Assembly (NCBI GenBank): GCA_018817315.1 | Contig: JAHITV010000045.1 | Span: 1-54,680 of the forward strand | Length of the DNA stretch: 54,680 bases | Source: Patescibacteria group bacterium | GTDB lineage: Bacteria > Patescibacteriota > Patescibacteriia > UBA1558 > UBA10009 | Reading direction: 5' to 3' | Shown: one piece after another, positions 16,263 to 25,188 of the stretch | Layout of the letters: the number at the start of each line of letters is the position of its first letter | How positions within the stretch are numbered: position 1 is the stretch's first letter | Translations under genes and position numbers: made by a program | The notes under the pieces: generated by a model | Told to the model about the DNA's origin: nothing | What the model saw: the letters and a program-made list of their open reading frames with translations, nothing else | Databases searched by the model: none

Positions 16263-17969
16263 ATGAAGCAATGGATTATTAAGCCAAAAATCAGCCAAGA
16301 TTTAATTAGCAAATTTCCGGAAATAAATCCGGTTATTTTACAATTATTAAGTGATAGGGGACTTAAGGAGCAGAAAAAAATTGATGAATTTTTGTATCCT
16401 GATTATTCGCAGGATGTTCATGATCCTTACCACTTTAGTCAGATGAAAAAAGCAGTGGACAGGGTTTATACAGCCAGAGATAAAAAGGAAAAAGTGGTTA
16501 TTTACGGCGATTACGATGCTGACGGTGTTTGCGGTTCTGCCATCCTAGCCAGAGTACTTAAAAAACTTGGTTTAAATTTTGAGGTGTACATTCCTCACCG
16601 GGATACAGAAGGTTATGGTTTAAATGAAAAAGCCATAAATTTATTAAAAGACCAGTTGGTTAATTTGATTATCACTGTTGATTGCGGGGTAAGCAATGTT
16701 TCGGAAATCAATTTGGCAAAAGAATTGGGTATAGAAGTGATTATTACTGACCATCATCATGTGCCGGCTAAACTGCCAGCGGCTTTAGCTATTATTCATC
16801 CGCAAGTTGATGAAAAATATCCTTTTAAATATTTAGCCGGCGGCGGCGTGGCTTTTAAACTAGCGCAAGCAATTATTCATGATCCTCGCTCAAAAATTTC
16901 TCAAACCTCTAAAGAAGCTATGGAAAAATGGTTGTTGGATTTAGTAGCCATTAGTACCATAGCAGATATGGTGCCTTTACTTGGCGAAAATAGAACATTG
17001 GTCAGGCACGGTCTTATTGTTTTAGCAAGAACCAAAAATTTGGGTTTGCAAAAGTTAATTGAAGTGACAGGAATCAGTCATAAAAAAATAGACACTTATA
17101 CTATTGGCTTTCAATTAGCACCCAGAATTAATGCTGCCGGCAGAATGGCACACGCTAATAATGCTTATCAGCTTTTAACCACCGAAAATATTGAAGAGGC
17201 CATTACTATTTCTCATCAGCTTAATAAAAGAAACAGCGAACGTCAGCAGTTAACCGATAAATTGATTGAAGAAGCCAGAAATCAACTGGGCGAAGTTAAG
17301 GATGACATTCCTCTTTTATTTGCTGAAGGTACTGGCTGGTCAGTTGGCGTTATCGGTTTGGTTTCCTCAAAATTAACTAATGAATATGCCCGTCCTTCCA
17401 TTGTTTTAAGTTTTGACGGAGAAAAATACACTGCTTCTGGCAGGAGTATTGAAGAATTTGATTTAATAGAAGCTATTACCAACTTTGAAGAACTGTTAAT
17501 TCGTTTTGGCGGGCATCCAGGAGCAGCCGGCTTTGTCATCGCTAAAGAAAATTTAGAGGAATTTAAAAGGAAAATAACAGATTATGCCAGAGAAAAATTG
17601 GCAGGCATAAAATTTTTGCCTAAGATTTTTATTGATTTAGAATTATTTCTTAAGGAGATTAATTGGGAATTGATAAAAGCGTTGAATCAGTTTGAACCTT
17701 TTGGCGAAGATAATTTTCGTCCGCATTTTTTAATTAAAAATTTACAGATTACCAGAGTAGAAAAAGTTGGGTTGGATGAAAAACATATTAGAATGATGGT
17801 TAAAGATAATGATCTAGAGCGCAAGGTTATTTGTTTTGGTTTTGGTGGAGATATTAGTAAGCTTAAAGTCAATGGCAGAATTGACATGGTAGTAGAAATC
17901 GGGGTTAATGAATGGAATGGCAATCAGGAAATCCAACTTTCCTTAATGGATTGGAAAGAGTCAGTATGA
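16263..17969 (+). CDS. recJ: Single-stranded-DNA-specific exonuclease RecJ
   Basis: The 568-residue protein is a 5'-3' single-strand DNA exonuclease used in recombination and mismatch/base excision repair. The DHH domain is shown by YGDYDADGVCGSA (81-93), DCGVSN (140-145) and TDHHHVP (162-168); the DHHA1 domain by GRSIEEFDLI and RFGGHPGAAGFVI (about 395-425). A C-terminal OB-like domain follows. All acidic and histidine metal ligands that can be recognised are present. The stop codon overlaps the start of rnhA by an ATGA at 17966-17969. Confidence 0.95.
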   Translation: MKQWIIKPKISQDLISKFPEINPVILQLLSDRGLKEQKKIDEFLYPDYSQDVHDPYHFSQMKKAVDRVYTARDKKEKVVIYGDYDADGVCGSAILARVLKKLGLNFEVYIPHRDTEGYGLNEKAINLLKDQLVNLIITVDCGVSNVSEINLAKELGIEVIITDHHHVPAKLPAALAIIHPQVDEKYPFKYLAGGGVAFKLAQAIIHDPRSKISQTSKEAMEKWLLDLVAISTIADMVPLLGENRTLVRHGLIVLARTKNLGLQKLIEVTGISHKKIDTYTIGFQLAPRINAAGRMAHANNAYQLLTTENIEEAITISHQLNKRNSERQQLTDKLIEEARNQLGEVKDDIPLLFAEGTGWSVGVIGLVSSKLTNEYARPSIVLSFDGEKYTASGRSIEEFDLIEAITNFEELLIRFGGHPGAAGFVIAKENLEEFKRKITDYAREKLAGIKFLPKIFIDLELFLKEINWELIKALNQFEPFGEDNFRPHFLIKNLQITRVEKVGLDEKHIRMMVKDNDLERKVICFGFGGDISKLKVNGRIDMVVEIGVNEWNGNQEIQLSLMDWKESV

Positions 17970-18412
17970 AAAAATTTAATGTCCAAAAATTAATTATATT
18001 TACAGATGGTGCGGCGCGAGGCAATCCTGGTCCGGCAGCCGCAGCCGCAGTTATCAAAAATGACCAAGGAACATTAGTCGCAAAAGTTGCAAAATATTTA
18101 CAGATAGCTACCAATAATCAAGCAGAGTACCAGGCCGTACTTTTAGGTTTGGAAAAAGCCAAAGAACTTGGGGCAGAAGAAGTTGATTTTTATCTTGATA
18201 GTGAACTGGTAGTTAGTCAATTAAATCGGGAATATAAAGTAAAAGATCTGTCATTGCAAAGTTTTTTTGTTAAAATTTGGAATTTAAGTAATTCTTTTAA
18301 AAAAATTACTTATCATCATGTTCCTCGTGAAGAAAACAGGGAAGCTGATAAATTAGCAAATTTAAAATTAGACGAAGTTTTAAAGATTAAACCAAGCTCT
18401 AGTGAAGGATAA
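17966..18412 (+). CDS. rnhA: Ribonuclease HI family protein
   Basis: The product is 148 residues and cleaves RNA in RNA-DNA hybrids. The four catalytic acids are visible: D14 in FTDGAARGNPG, E54 in NNQAEYQA, D78 in YLDSELVV and D128 in READKLAN. The frame is open back to 17912, but the ATG at 17966 overlaps the recJ stop, has GGAAAG about 8 bases upstream and begins directly before the first strand of the fold, so it is preferred. The absence of the basic handle loop and the short length match the Archaeal/Bacillus YpdQ-like type 1 RNase H. Coupling with recJ suggests a joint repair or primer-removal role. Confidence 0.92.
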   Translation: MKKFNVQKLIIFTDGAARGNPGPAAAAAVIKNDQGTLVAKVAKYLQIATNNQAEYQAVLLGLEKAKELGAEEVDFYLDSELVVSQLNREYKVKDLSLQSFFVKIWNLSNSFKKITYHHVPREENREADKLANLKLDEVLKIKPSSSEG

Positions 18413-18422
18413 GATGGGTTGA

Positions 18423-18462
18423 CCCCGCTTCGTCCTTCATTTGCATTCAGGACTTCGCGGGG
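18423..18462. repeat. REP-like palindrome with CCCCGC/GCGGGG arms
   Basis: Arms ccccgc and gcgggg plus an inner gtcct/aggac pair form a long imperfect stem in the gap between rnhA and holB. It may also terminate the recJ-rnhA transcript, although no T-run follows. Confidence 0.55.
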
Positions 18463-18535
18463 CGAAACGGGTAATTATCATGAACAGATGAAATGAATAA
18501 GCTTAATATTTGGCATTGTGGTTATATATTTTTCC

Positions 18536-18565
18536 TTGACAATAAAGCGGTAAATTTATTATAAT
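18536..18565 (+). promoter_or_regulatory. Consensus promoter of holB with almost no leader
   Basis: Perfect TTGACA (18536-18541) and TATAAT (18560-18565) are 18 bases apart. The start of transcription is predicted at about 18572-18573, 3 to 4 bases before the ATG at 18576, so the mRNA has no room for a ribosome binding site. Confidence 0.7.
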
Positions 18566-18575
18566 TTGTTTATCT

Positions 18576-19481
18576 ATGAAAGAAAATTGGGGTATTATTG
18601 GGCACCAAAATATTGTTAATTATTTGGATAACAGTTTAAAGAAAGAAAAGGTGGTTCACACCTATCTTTTTTACGGAGTCAAGCATTTAGGCAAAACAAC
18701 TGTTGCTAAAAAGTTTGCCGAAGAATTATTAGGCCAAAGTACTGGTAGCTCAAATCTAGATTTATTTGAGCTGAACCTTGAGAATCATCATAAAGAAATT
18801 AAAATTGATCAGGTGCGAGATTGGCGGCATTTTTTATCTTTAAAACCGTTTGGCAAAGGGTTTAAAGTCGGCATTATTCATCAATCCGAACATCTAAATA
18901 TTGAATCAGCTAATGCTCTTTTAAAGACTATTGAAGAACCCCCGCCAAAAACTGTTATCATTTTAGTGACTTCGTCCTGGCAGCGACTTTTGCCTACTAT
19001 AATTTCCAGAAGTCAGAAAATACATTTTTTGCCGGTAGCTTCTAAAATCATACAGGAAACAATCAAAGGAAAGGTCAGCGATCAAAAAGAAATTAAGGAA
19101 ATGGTAAGTTATGCTTTAGGCAGGCCCGGTTTAGCGCTGAAATTCTGCCAGGATCAAGAATTCAAAGAAGATTATTTAAAGTTACATCAGCAAGTGGTAA
19201 AACTTTGGTCAGTACCAATTGCTCAACGTTTTAATTTTCTTAATGATTATTTGGGCAATAAGGAGCTAAAAGAAAATTTTAATTTAATTGATGATTTATT
19301 GCACCATTTTCAGTTTATTTTAAGGGAAAAACTTTTATCTTTATACCAACTGGGTGATAGTCAGACCATTAAATCTTCTGCTTTAATTAAACAGTTGAAA
19401 ATAGTTTCAGACATTAAATCACTTTTAAAATTTAATATTCAGCCAAAATTACTTTTGGAAAATTTATTAATAAATTTATGA
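18576..19481 (+). CDS. holB: DNA polymerase III delta-prime subunit
   Basis: The 301-residue protein is the clamp-loader subunit that stays fixed while ATP-bound subunits open the sliding clamp. The N-terminal AAA+ domain has the P-loop GVKHLGKTT (34-42), the sensor stretch ANALLKTIEEPPPKTVIILV and the trans-acting arginine region TIISRSQKI, where the common SRC is SRS. The cysteine cluster for zinc is absent, with LLGQSTGSSNLDLFEL in its place. The retained P-loop suggests it might bind nucleotide. It overlaps the next gene by 4 bases. Confidence 0.88.
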   Translation: MKENWGIIGHQNIVNYLDNSLKKEKVVHTYLFYGVKHLGKTTVAKKFAEELLGQSTGSSNLDLFELNLENHHKEIKIDQVRDWRHFLSLKPFGKGFKVGIIHQSEHLNIESANALLKTIEEPPPKTVIILVTSSWQRLLPTIISRSQKIHFLPVASKIIQETIKGKVSDQKEIKEMVSYALGRPGLALKFCQDQEFKEDYLKLHQQVVKLWSVPIAQRFNFLNDYLGNKELKENFNLIDDLLHHFQFILREKLLSLYQLGDSQTIKSSALIKQLKIVSDIKSLLKFNIQPKLLLENLLINL

Positions 19482-20539
19482 AAAAGATTATTATTTACAC
19501 TTTGCTAACTTCGGTTATTTTTTTAGGCGGTTGTGTTGTCTCGGTTAAAACTACTCCTCATCAGACTGACGGCGGTCTTTTTATTTCCTTTGATAAGGGA
19601 GAAAACTGGGAGCAAAGAACCATAATTTATCAATTAGGTCAGGCAGCGGAAAATTTCAATACAGTGGATGTAGTCAGCATGGCAGTTGATCCCGGGGACA
19701 ATAAAGCTATTTATGTCGGTACAGTCAGTAAAGGTATTTATTATACTTATAATGGTAGCGAAGGTTGGCATCAAACTTTATTAGGTAATGGCAAGATTAA
19801 TGATATCGCTGTCAGTTCTCAAGAAACTTGTACTATTTATGCTGCCATTGGCAATCGTGTTTATAAAAGCAGTGATTGTAACAGGCATTGGGATTATAAG
19901 TTGATAGATACCAGAGTTGATCCCAATAATATTATTAATACCTTGGCAGTTGATCCTTTTAACACTTCCATAATTTATGCCGGTACTTCTGGTGAAGCAT
20001 TATACCGAAGCGATGACGCTGGGAATTCCTGGAGAGCTATTAAATTTTTTAATAATAAAGTAATAAAGATATTGGTTAATTCCAAGAAGCCAGGCGTTAT
20101 TTATGTGGCGACTGATAATGACGGTATTTATAAAACTGAAAATGAAGGAATTGACTGGCGTCAGCTTATAACCAGTGAATTAGAAGAGTCGTTTAAGAAC
20201 ATTCTGACTTACCGTGATTTAATTATTGATCCCACCCAGGAAGATGGCATAATTTATGCTTCGTCATACGGAATTTTCAGATCAGTTGACGGTGGCAATA
20301 ATTGGCAGGAATTAAAATTATTAACTCCGCCGAATACGGCAACTATTTATTCTTTGGCTGTTAATCCTTTTGACGAAAAGGAAATATATTACGGTGTCTC
20401 ATCAACTTTATATCGTTCCCAAGACGGGGGAGAGAACTGGATTACCAAAAATTTGCCTACCAGTCGCGCGCCTATTTTTCTTTTTGTTGATTCAGTTAAT
20501 CCTAATATAGTGTATATAGGAGCTAAAAAAGTAAAATAA
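19478..20539 (+). CDS. Lipoprotein with BNR/Asp-box repeat beta-propeller
   Basis: The product is 353 residues. The signal peptide ends in the lipobox LGGC with the modifiable Cys at 19, so it should be anchored to the outer face of the membrane. At least six Asp-box motifs of type S/T-x-D-x-G-x-x-W are visible (SFDKGENW, SDDAGNSW, SVDGGNNW and SQDGGENW are the clearest), the pattern of VPS10/sortilin, Ycf48 and sialidase propellers. No catalytic residues of sialidases were recognised, so a binding or assembly-factor role is more likely. It overlaps holB by ATGA. A related-looking but membrane-anchored protein lies at 36759. Confidence 0.75.
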   Translation: MKKIIIYTLLTSVIFLGGCVVSVKTTPHQTDGGLFISFDKGENWEQRTIIYQLGQAAENFNTVDVVSMAVDPGDNKAIYVGTVSKGIYYTYNGSEGWHQTLLGNGKINDIAVSSQETCTIYAAIGNRVYKSSDCNRHWDYKLIDTRVDPNNIINTLAVDPFNTSIIYAGTSGEALYRSDDAGNSWRAIKFFNNKVIKILVNSKKPGVIYVATDNDGIYKTENEGIDWRQLITSELEESFKNILTYRDLIIDPTQEDGIIYASSYGIFRSVDGGNNWQELKLLTPPNTATIYSLAVNPFDEKEIYYGVSSTLYRSQDGGENWITKNLPTSRAPIFLFVDSVNPNIVYIGAKKVK

Positions 20540-20560
20540 TTTTTAAATAAATCAATTTAT

Positions 20561-21115
20561 ATGAGTGAATATATTGATGAACAAAAAACAGAATTTACCA
20601 AAGTGATTGAGTTTTTTAAGAAAGAAATAAGCTCTTTAAGGGTCGGACGTGCTAGTCCTGTTTTGGTGGAAAATATTAAGGTAGACGCTTATGGCACAGC
20701 CACTCCTTTAATTCAACTGGCCAGTATTCAGATACCAGAGCCGCGATCTTTGGTAATTCAGCCTTGGGACAAGAATTTAGCCAAAGAAATTACCAAAGCA
20801 ATCAGCGCTTCTGATTTAGGCGTGAGTCCTGTTTTAGAAGGAGAAATTATCAGAATTAATTTTCCGCCTTTAACCGAAGAAACCCGTAAAGAAGTGGTGA
20901 AGAAGCTGCATCAAAAACTGGAAGAAGCAAAGGTAAGTCTTAGAAACCACCGTGAAAAAATCAAAGAAGGAATAGTTAGGTTAGAAAGAGATAAAGAAAT
21001 TTCAGAAGATGATAAATACAAAAGAATTGAAGAACTTGATCAACTGGTAAAAGAGAATAATACTATTCTCAAAGAGCTGGCTGATAAAAAAGAAACAGAA
21101 ATTATGAGTTTGTAG
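20561..21115 (+). CDS. frr: Ribosome recycling factor
   Basis: The 184-residue product has the normal RRF length and motifs: the helical SSLRVGRASPVLVENIKVDA, the YGTATPLIQLASI strand, the DLGVSPVLEGEIIRINFPPL hinge and the long charged C-terminal helices. With EF-G it splits the post-termination ribosome. The usual neighbours pyrH and tsf are not upstream. It follows the lipoprotein after 21 bases. Confidence 0.96.
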   Translation: MSEYIDEQKTEFTKVIEFFKKEISSLRVGRASPVLVENIKVDAYGTATPLIQLASIQIPEPRSLVIQPWDKNLAKEITKAISASDLGVSPVLEGEIIRINFPPLTEETRKEVVKKLHQKLEEAKVSLRNHREKIKEGIVRLERDKEISEDDKYKRIEELDQLVKENNTILKELADKKETEIMSL

Positions 21116-21248
21116 CTCATGAGTCATAATTTAATTAAAATTAATCTAAAGAAAGTAATCAATAAAGATAATTGCCTGGGCGCTTTTTTTATCCACCTCC
21201 GCTGGCAGGCAGGTAAGCTCGTGGAGCTTCATCTAAAAATATAATTTC

Positions 21249-22469
21249 ATGTTAATAACTATAATTTCTATCATTGTCATCTTAGGTTTTTTGATTTTTG
21301 TCCATGAATTAGGACATTTTATTACTGCTAAACGTTCTGGTGTAAAGGTTGAAGAATTTGGCTTTGGTTATCCGCCCCGTCTTTTTGGTATTCAAAAAAT
21401 AAAAGCTAATCAGCTTGCAAGTCCTACAAAAAAATGGCGGTTTTTTTGGGGGAAATACCCTCAATCAACAACTGAATCAGCGGATCAAGAAGGTGAATCA
21501 GAACAAAATACCATTTACTCTGTTAATTGGATACCAATAGGTGGTTTTGTTAAGATCAAAGGAGAAGGCGGAGAACAACGTGAGGATAAAAACAGTTTTA
21601 GTCATAAATCATTTGCGGTAAGAGGTTTAATTTTAAGCTCTGGAGTTTTGATGAATGTGATTTTAGCCGTAGTTTTATTTGCTATTGGTTTTATGATGGG
21701 GCTGCCGGCAGCTATTGATGAACAACAGATTAATGATAGTAATGTGAGGAATGTTAAAGTGCAGATTGCTTCTGTTGCCAAAGATTCACCCGCTGATGAA
21801 AGCGGTCTTTTATTAGCTGATCAGATTTTGGAAATAGATGGTAATAAAATTACTACTGTCAGTGAAGTTCAAAATTATATTAAAGAAAATCAGGAAGAAC
21901 CGCTTACCCTGGCTGTCAAAAGCGGTGCTGATATTAAAGAGATTACTGTTAAACCCGAAACAATTGAAGGTTTTGGCGAAAATAAGGTGTTGGGAGTTTC
22001 TTTAGTACAGACAGGAATTGTCAGTTATAATTTTTTTGAAAGCTGGTACAGAGGAGCTTTAATTACAGTTAATTTGTTAATTCAGATTGTTATAGCGTTT
22101 TACGGACTTTTTAAAAATCTCATTCTTGGTTTAGGATTGTCGCCTGATTTGGCAGGCCCGGTAGGAGTAGCAGTAATAACCGGCAGAATAGTAGATATGG
22201 GTTGGAGTTATATTATTCAGTTTGTGGCTTTACTTTCTTTGAATTTAGCGGTTTTGAATTTTTTACCTTTCCCTGCTTTAGATGGTGGACGTTTTATTTT
22301 CCTCTTGATTGAAAAAATTCGCCGTAAACCCAATAATCAAATGATTGAAAACTTAATCCATAACCTCGGTTTTAGTTTATTGATGATTTTTGTCCTCTTT
22401 ATCACTTATAGAGATTTACTTAGGTACGGCAGTGGGTTAATTGATAAGCTAAAATACTTTTTCAGTTAA
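21249..22469 (+). CDS. rseP: RseP-type site-2 zinc metalloprotease
   Basis: This 406-residue membrane protease cuts transmembrane segments. The zinc site HELGH lies at 19-23 in the first membrane helix, and the second part of the site, NFLPFPALDGG, is near 335-345. One PDZ domain lies between about 165 and 240 (ASVAKDSPADESGLLLADQI). A soluble insertion at about 50-95 precedes SVNWIPIGGFVKI. Membrane helices are seen at the N-terminus, near 125-145, near 270-290, near 315-335 and at 370-385. In CPR it may remove signal-peptide remnants or act in stress signalling; no anti-sigma factor is nearby. Confidence 0.93.
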   Translation: MLITIISIIVILGFLIFVHELGHFITAKRSGVKVEEFGFGYPPRLFGIQKIKANQLASPTKKWRFFWGKYPQSTTESADQEGESEQNTIYSVNWIPIGGFVKIKGEGGEQREDKNSFSHKSFAVRGLILSSGVLMNVILAVVLFAIGFMMGLPAAIDEQQINDSNVRNVKVQIASVAKDSPADESGLLLADQILEIDGNKITTVSEVQNYIKENQEEPLTLAVKSGADIKEITVKPETIEGFGENKVLGVSLVQTGIVSYNFFESWYRGALITVNLLIQIVIAFYGLFKNLILGLGLSPDLAGPVGVAVITGRIVDMGWSYIIQFVALLSLNLAVLNFLPFPALDGGRFIFLLIEKIRRKPNNQMIENLIHNLGFSLLMIFVLFITYRDLLRYGSGLIDKLKYFFS

Positions 22470-22473
22470 AAGT

Positions 22474-22785
22474 ATGCTTTTTCAGATTTCTAAAAGTGAG
22501 TTAAGTAAAAGTTTACCTGAAGTTTTAAGAAAATGCGGTTATTTTATGATTACCAGTTATCATTCCGGCGAAACCAGTTATGTTAAGCGCTTATCCCGTC
22601 TTCAGCATTATCCCAGATTTCATTTATATGTTCACGAAAAGAGTGATACTTATCAGTTTAATCTTCACCTTGATCAGAAAAAACCCAGTTATAAAGGAGC
22701 AGTAGCACACAGTGCAGAATATGATGAACCAAAAGTTTTAGAAGAGAAAGAAAGAATAATAAATACTTTGATTAATATTAAATAA
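22474..22785 (+). CDS. Conserved-looking small soluble protein, function unknown
   Basis: The product is 103 residues, rich in His, Tyr and charged residues, with phrases HYPRFHLYVHEKSDTYQFNL and KPSYKGAVAHSAEYD. The alternation of short strands suggests a compact alpha/beta fold. It lies 4 bases after rseP and 15 bases before proS, in the same direction, so it is likely a real gene of this operon. No known family was recognised. Confidence 0.6.
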   Translation: MLFQISKSELSKSLPEVLRKCGYFMITSYHSGETSYVKRLSRLQHYPRFHLYVHEKSDTYQFNLHLDQKKPSYKGAVAHSAEYDEPKVLEEKERIINTLINIK

Positions 22786-22800
22786 AAATTTAAAAAAAAT

Positions 22801-24063
22801 ATGCTGCAATCAAAATTTTTTGGAAAAACTTTAAGAGAGCCACCAAAGGATGAAACCAGCTTTAATGCCAAACTGCTTAGCCAAGCAGGTTTTATTGATA
22901 AATTAACGGCCGGGGTTTATAGTTATTTACCTTTAGGATTAAGGGTTTTGATTAAGATTCAGGATATTGTCCGTAAAGAAATGAATGATTTGGGTGGTCA
23001 GGAAATTTATATGCCTGCTTTGCAACCTCAAGAATTATGGCAGGAAACAGGACGATGGGATTCTTTGAAAAAGATTATGTTTCAGTTTGCAGGCAGAGGT
23101 GATAAAGAAGTGGGTTTAGCACCCACGCATGAAGAAAATGTAGTGGACATTGTAAGAAAACGTCTTAATTCTTACCGTGATTTGCCTTTGTTGCTTTATC
23201 AGATTCAGGATAAGTTCCGCAATGAGCCAAGGGCTAAGTCAGGATTATTGCGTGGCCGGGAATTTAATATGAAAGATCTTTACAGTTTTCATACAGATAA
23301 AGAAGATCTAGATGAATTTTATCAAAAAGCCATTACTGCTTATCAGAATATTTTTAATAATTGTAGTTTGGATTCTATGGTGGTAGAAGCTTCTGGCGGT
23401 GTTTTTACTAAAGAATATTCGCATGAATTTCAGGTTCCTACGCCTTTTGGCGAAGATGAAATAATCTTTTGTAAAAGCTGTAATTTTGCCCAAAATACCG
23501 ATATCTGCAAATTAAAGGAAGATAACAAATGTCCTAAATGTGGGCAGAAACTCGTTAAAACTAAAGCCATAGAAGTTGGGAATATTTTTAAATTGGGCTC
23601 TAAATATTCCCAGGATATGAAGTTAGTGTATGTAGATGAAAATGATAGTAGAAAAGAGGTGGTGATGGGTTGCTATGGCATTGGTCCTTCCCGCTTAATG
23701 GGGGCAGTGGTAGAAGTTTTCCATGATGATAAAGGGATTATTTGGCCAGCCAATCTTAGCCCTTTTGACGTTCATTTATTACTTTTGAGCGATAATAATG
23801 TTAAAAGTAATAGAGCCAAGAAGTTATACCAAGACCTTACTGACCAAGGTTGGCAGATTTTATTTGATGAACGAAAGCTTTCACCAGGGGTAAAGTTAAA
23901 TGATGCTGATTTGATTGGTATAACTTTACAATTAATCATTGGAGAAAAAACAAAAGACCGCTTGGAATATAAGTTAAGAGATGGCAGTCAAGAAGGAACT
24001 GTTAAAGAAAGCGAAATAACTAATTTATTAGAAAAGATCTATTCTAGTAAAAAAGTTAATTAG
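22801..24063 (+). CDS. proS: Prolyl-tRNA synthetase, short form without editing insertion
   Basis: The 420-residue class II synthetase attaches proline to tRNA-Pro. Motif 1 (GLRVLIKIQDIVRKEMNDLG), motif 2 (FRNEPRAKSGLLRGREFNMKD) and motif 3 (YGIGPSRLMGAVVE) are present, followed by an anticodon-binding domain from about 325. Typical bacterial ProRS has about 565 residues with a ~180-residue INS editing domain between motifs 2 and 3; here that region is replaced by a short part with two CxxC-like pairs (CKSCNF, CPKCGQ) that could hold zinc. Mischarged Ala-tRNA-Pro would need another factor. Confidence 0.93.
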   Translation: MLQSKFFGKTLREPPKDETSFNAKLLSQAGFIDKLTAGVYSYLPLGLRVLIKIQDIVRKEMNDLGGQEIYMPALQPQELWQETGRWDSLKKIMFQFAGRGDKEVGLAPTHEENVVDIVRKRLNSYRDLPLLLYQIQDKFRNEPRAKSGLLRGREFNMKDLYSFHTDKEDLDEFYQKAITAYQNIFNNCSLDSMVVEASGGVFTKEYSHEFQVPTPFGEDEIIFCKSCNFAQNTDICKLKEDNKCPKCGQKLVKTKAIEVGNIFKLGSKYSQDMKLVYVDENDSRKEVVMGCYGIGPSRLMGAVVEVFHDDKGIIWPANLSPFDVHLLLLSDNNVKSNRAKKLYQDLTDQGWQILFDERKLSPGVKLNDADLIGITLQLIIGEKTKDRLEYKLRDGSQEGTVKESEITNLLEKIYSSKKVN

Positions 24064-24090
24064 GAAGAAACAGTTTAGACATTAAAAAAT

Positions 24091-25134
24091 ATGTTTAACA
24101 AACTTTGGGGAAAATTATCAAGAGACATGGGAATTGATTTAGGCACGGCTAATACACTGGTTTACGTTAAAGACCAGGGTATTATTATTAATGAACCGTC
24201 AATTGTGGCGATTAATAATCGCAGTGACCAGATTATGACCATTGGTGAAGACGCTAAAAAAATGTTAGGCAAAACACCTGGGTATATAACCATTTCCAAA
24301 CCCTTAATAAGGGGAATTATTTCTGATTTTGAAGTCACAGAAAAAATGATTAAGCATTTTATTAATAAAGTACATCAAGAAAGTTTTGGTTTTATTGCCC
24401 GCCCCATTGTAGTTATTGGTATTCCTTTGGACGTTACCGAAGTAGAGCGTAAAGCGGTGGAAGATGCTTGTAAGTCTGCTGGCGCCAGAGAAGTACATTT
24501 AATAGAACAATCCTTAGCAGCAGCTATTGGCGCTCGTTTGCCAGTCCAAGAAGCTAGCGGCATGATGATTGTTGAATCTGGTGCTGGTCTGACAGAGATT
24601 GCTGTTATTTCCCTGGGCGGTATAGTGACTTTTTCTACTTTACCGATTGCCGGCAATGAATTAGATGAAAATATTATCCAGTATGCTAGGGAAAATTTTA
24701 ATTTACTCTTGGGCGAAAAATCAGCTGAAGAAATAAAGATTAAAATCGCTACAGTTTCTTCTGATTCCGAAAAAGTGGAAGCAACTATAAGAGGCCGTGA
24801 TTTAATGAGCGGCTTACCTAAAGAGGTAACCGTTACTAATCAACATATTAAAGAAGCTATTAGTAGATCAGTCAGGCAGATTGTTGAAGCCATACGCGAT
24901 ACTATAGAAAAAACCCCTCCTGAATTAGTGGTGGATATTTATGAACGGGGCATTTTACTTTCCGGAGGCACTGCCATGCTCAAGGGTTTAGATAAAGTTA
25001 TTGCCCAGGAAATAAAAATTCCGGTTCATGTAATCAATGATCCTCTGACTTCGGTTGTTCGGGGTACAGGTATAATCTTAGAAGATTTAAATAATCTAAA
25101 AGAACTTCTCATTCCTCCAACTGTTGAGGGTTAA
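24091..25134 (+). CDS. mreB: MreB-like actin homologue with degenerate nucleotide-site motifs
   Basis: The 347-residue protein is a bacterial actin of the cell-shape machinery, first gene of mreB-mreC-mreD-PBP2. The phosphate-1 motif MGIDLGTANTLVYV (13-26) is intact. The phosphate-2 motif, normally VDIGGGTTEI, reads VESGAGLTEI (161-170): the Asp is Glu, one Gly is Ala and the Thr is Leu. The preceding IEEPMAAA-type motif reads IEQSLAAA (138-145), so the Glu before the Pro position is Gln. Hydrolysis, perhaps also binding, is likely altered. A canonical paralogue lies at 29094. The start is the ATG at 24091; no strong ribosome binding site is visible. Confidence 0.92.
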   Translation: MFNKLWGKLSRDMGIDLGTANTLVYVKDQGIIINEPSIVAINNRSDQIMTIGEDAKKMLGKTPGYITISKPLIRGIISDFEVTEKMIKHFINKVHQESFGFIARPIVVIGIPLDVTEVERKAVEDACKSAGAREVHLIEQSLAAAIGARLPVQEASGMMIVESGAGLTEIAVISLGGIVTFSTLPIAGNELDENIIQYARENFNLLLGEKSAEEIKIKIATVSSDSEKVEATIRGRDLMSGLPKEVTVTNQHIKEAISRSVRQIVEAIRDTIEKTPPELVVDIYERGILLSGGTAMLKGLDKVIAQEIKIPVHVINDPLTSVVRGTGIILEDLNNLKELLIPPTVEG

Positions 25135-25188
25135 AATAAATCAACAAGATTTTTTTAAAGACAATTTAATATTATTAGAATTTAATTA

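Noticed and set aside
17912-17965. Longer N-terminus for the RNase HI protein
   Set aside because: It would overlap recJ by 58 bases, and the ATG at 17966 has a ribosome binding site and the usual ATGA coupling.
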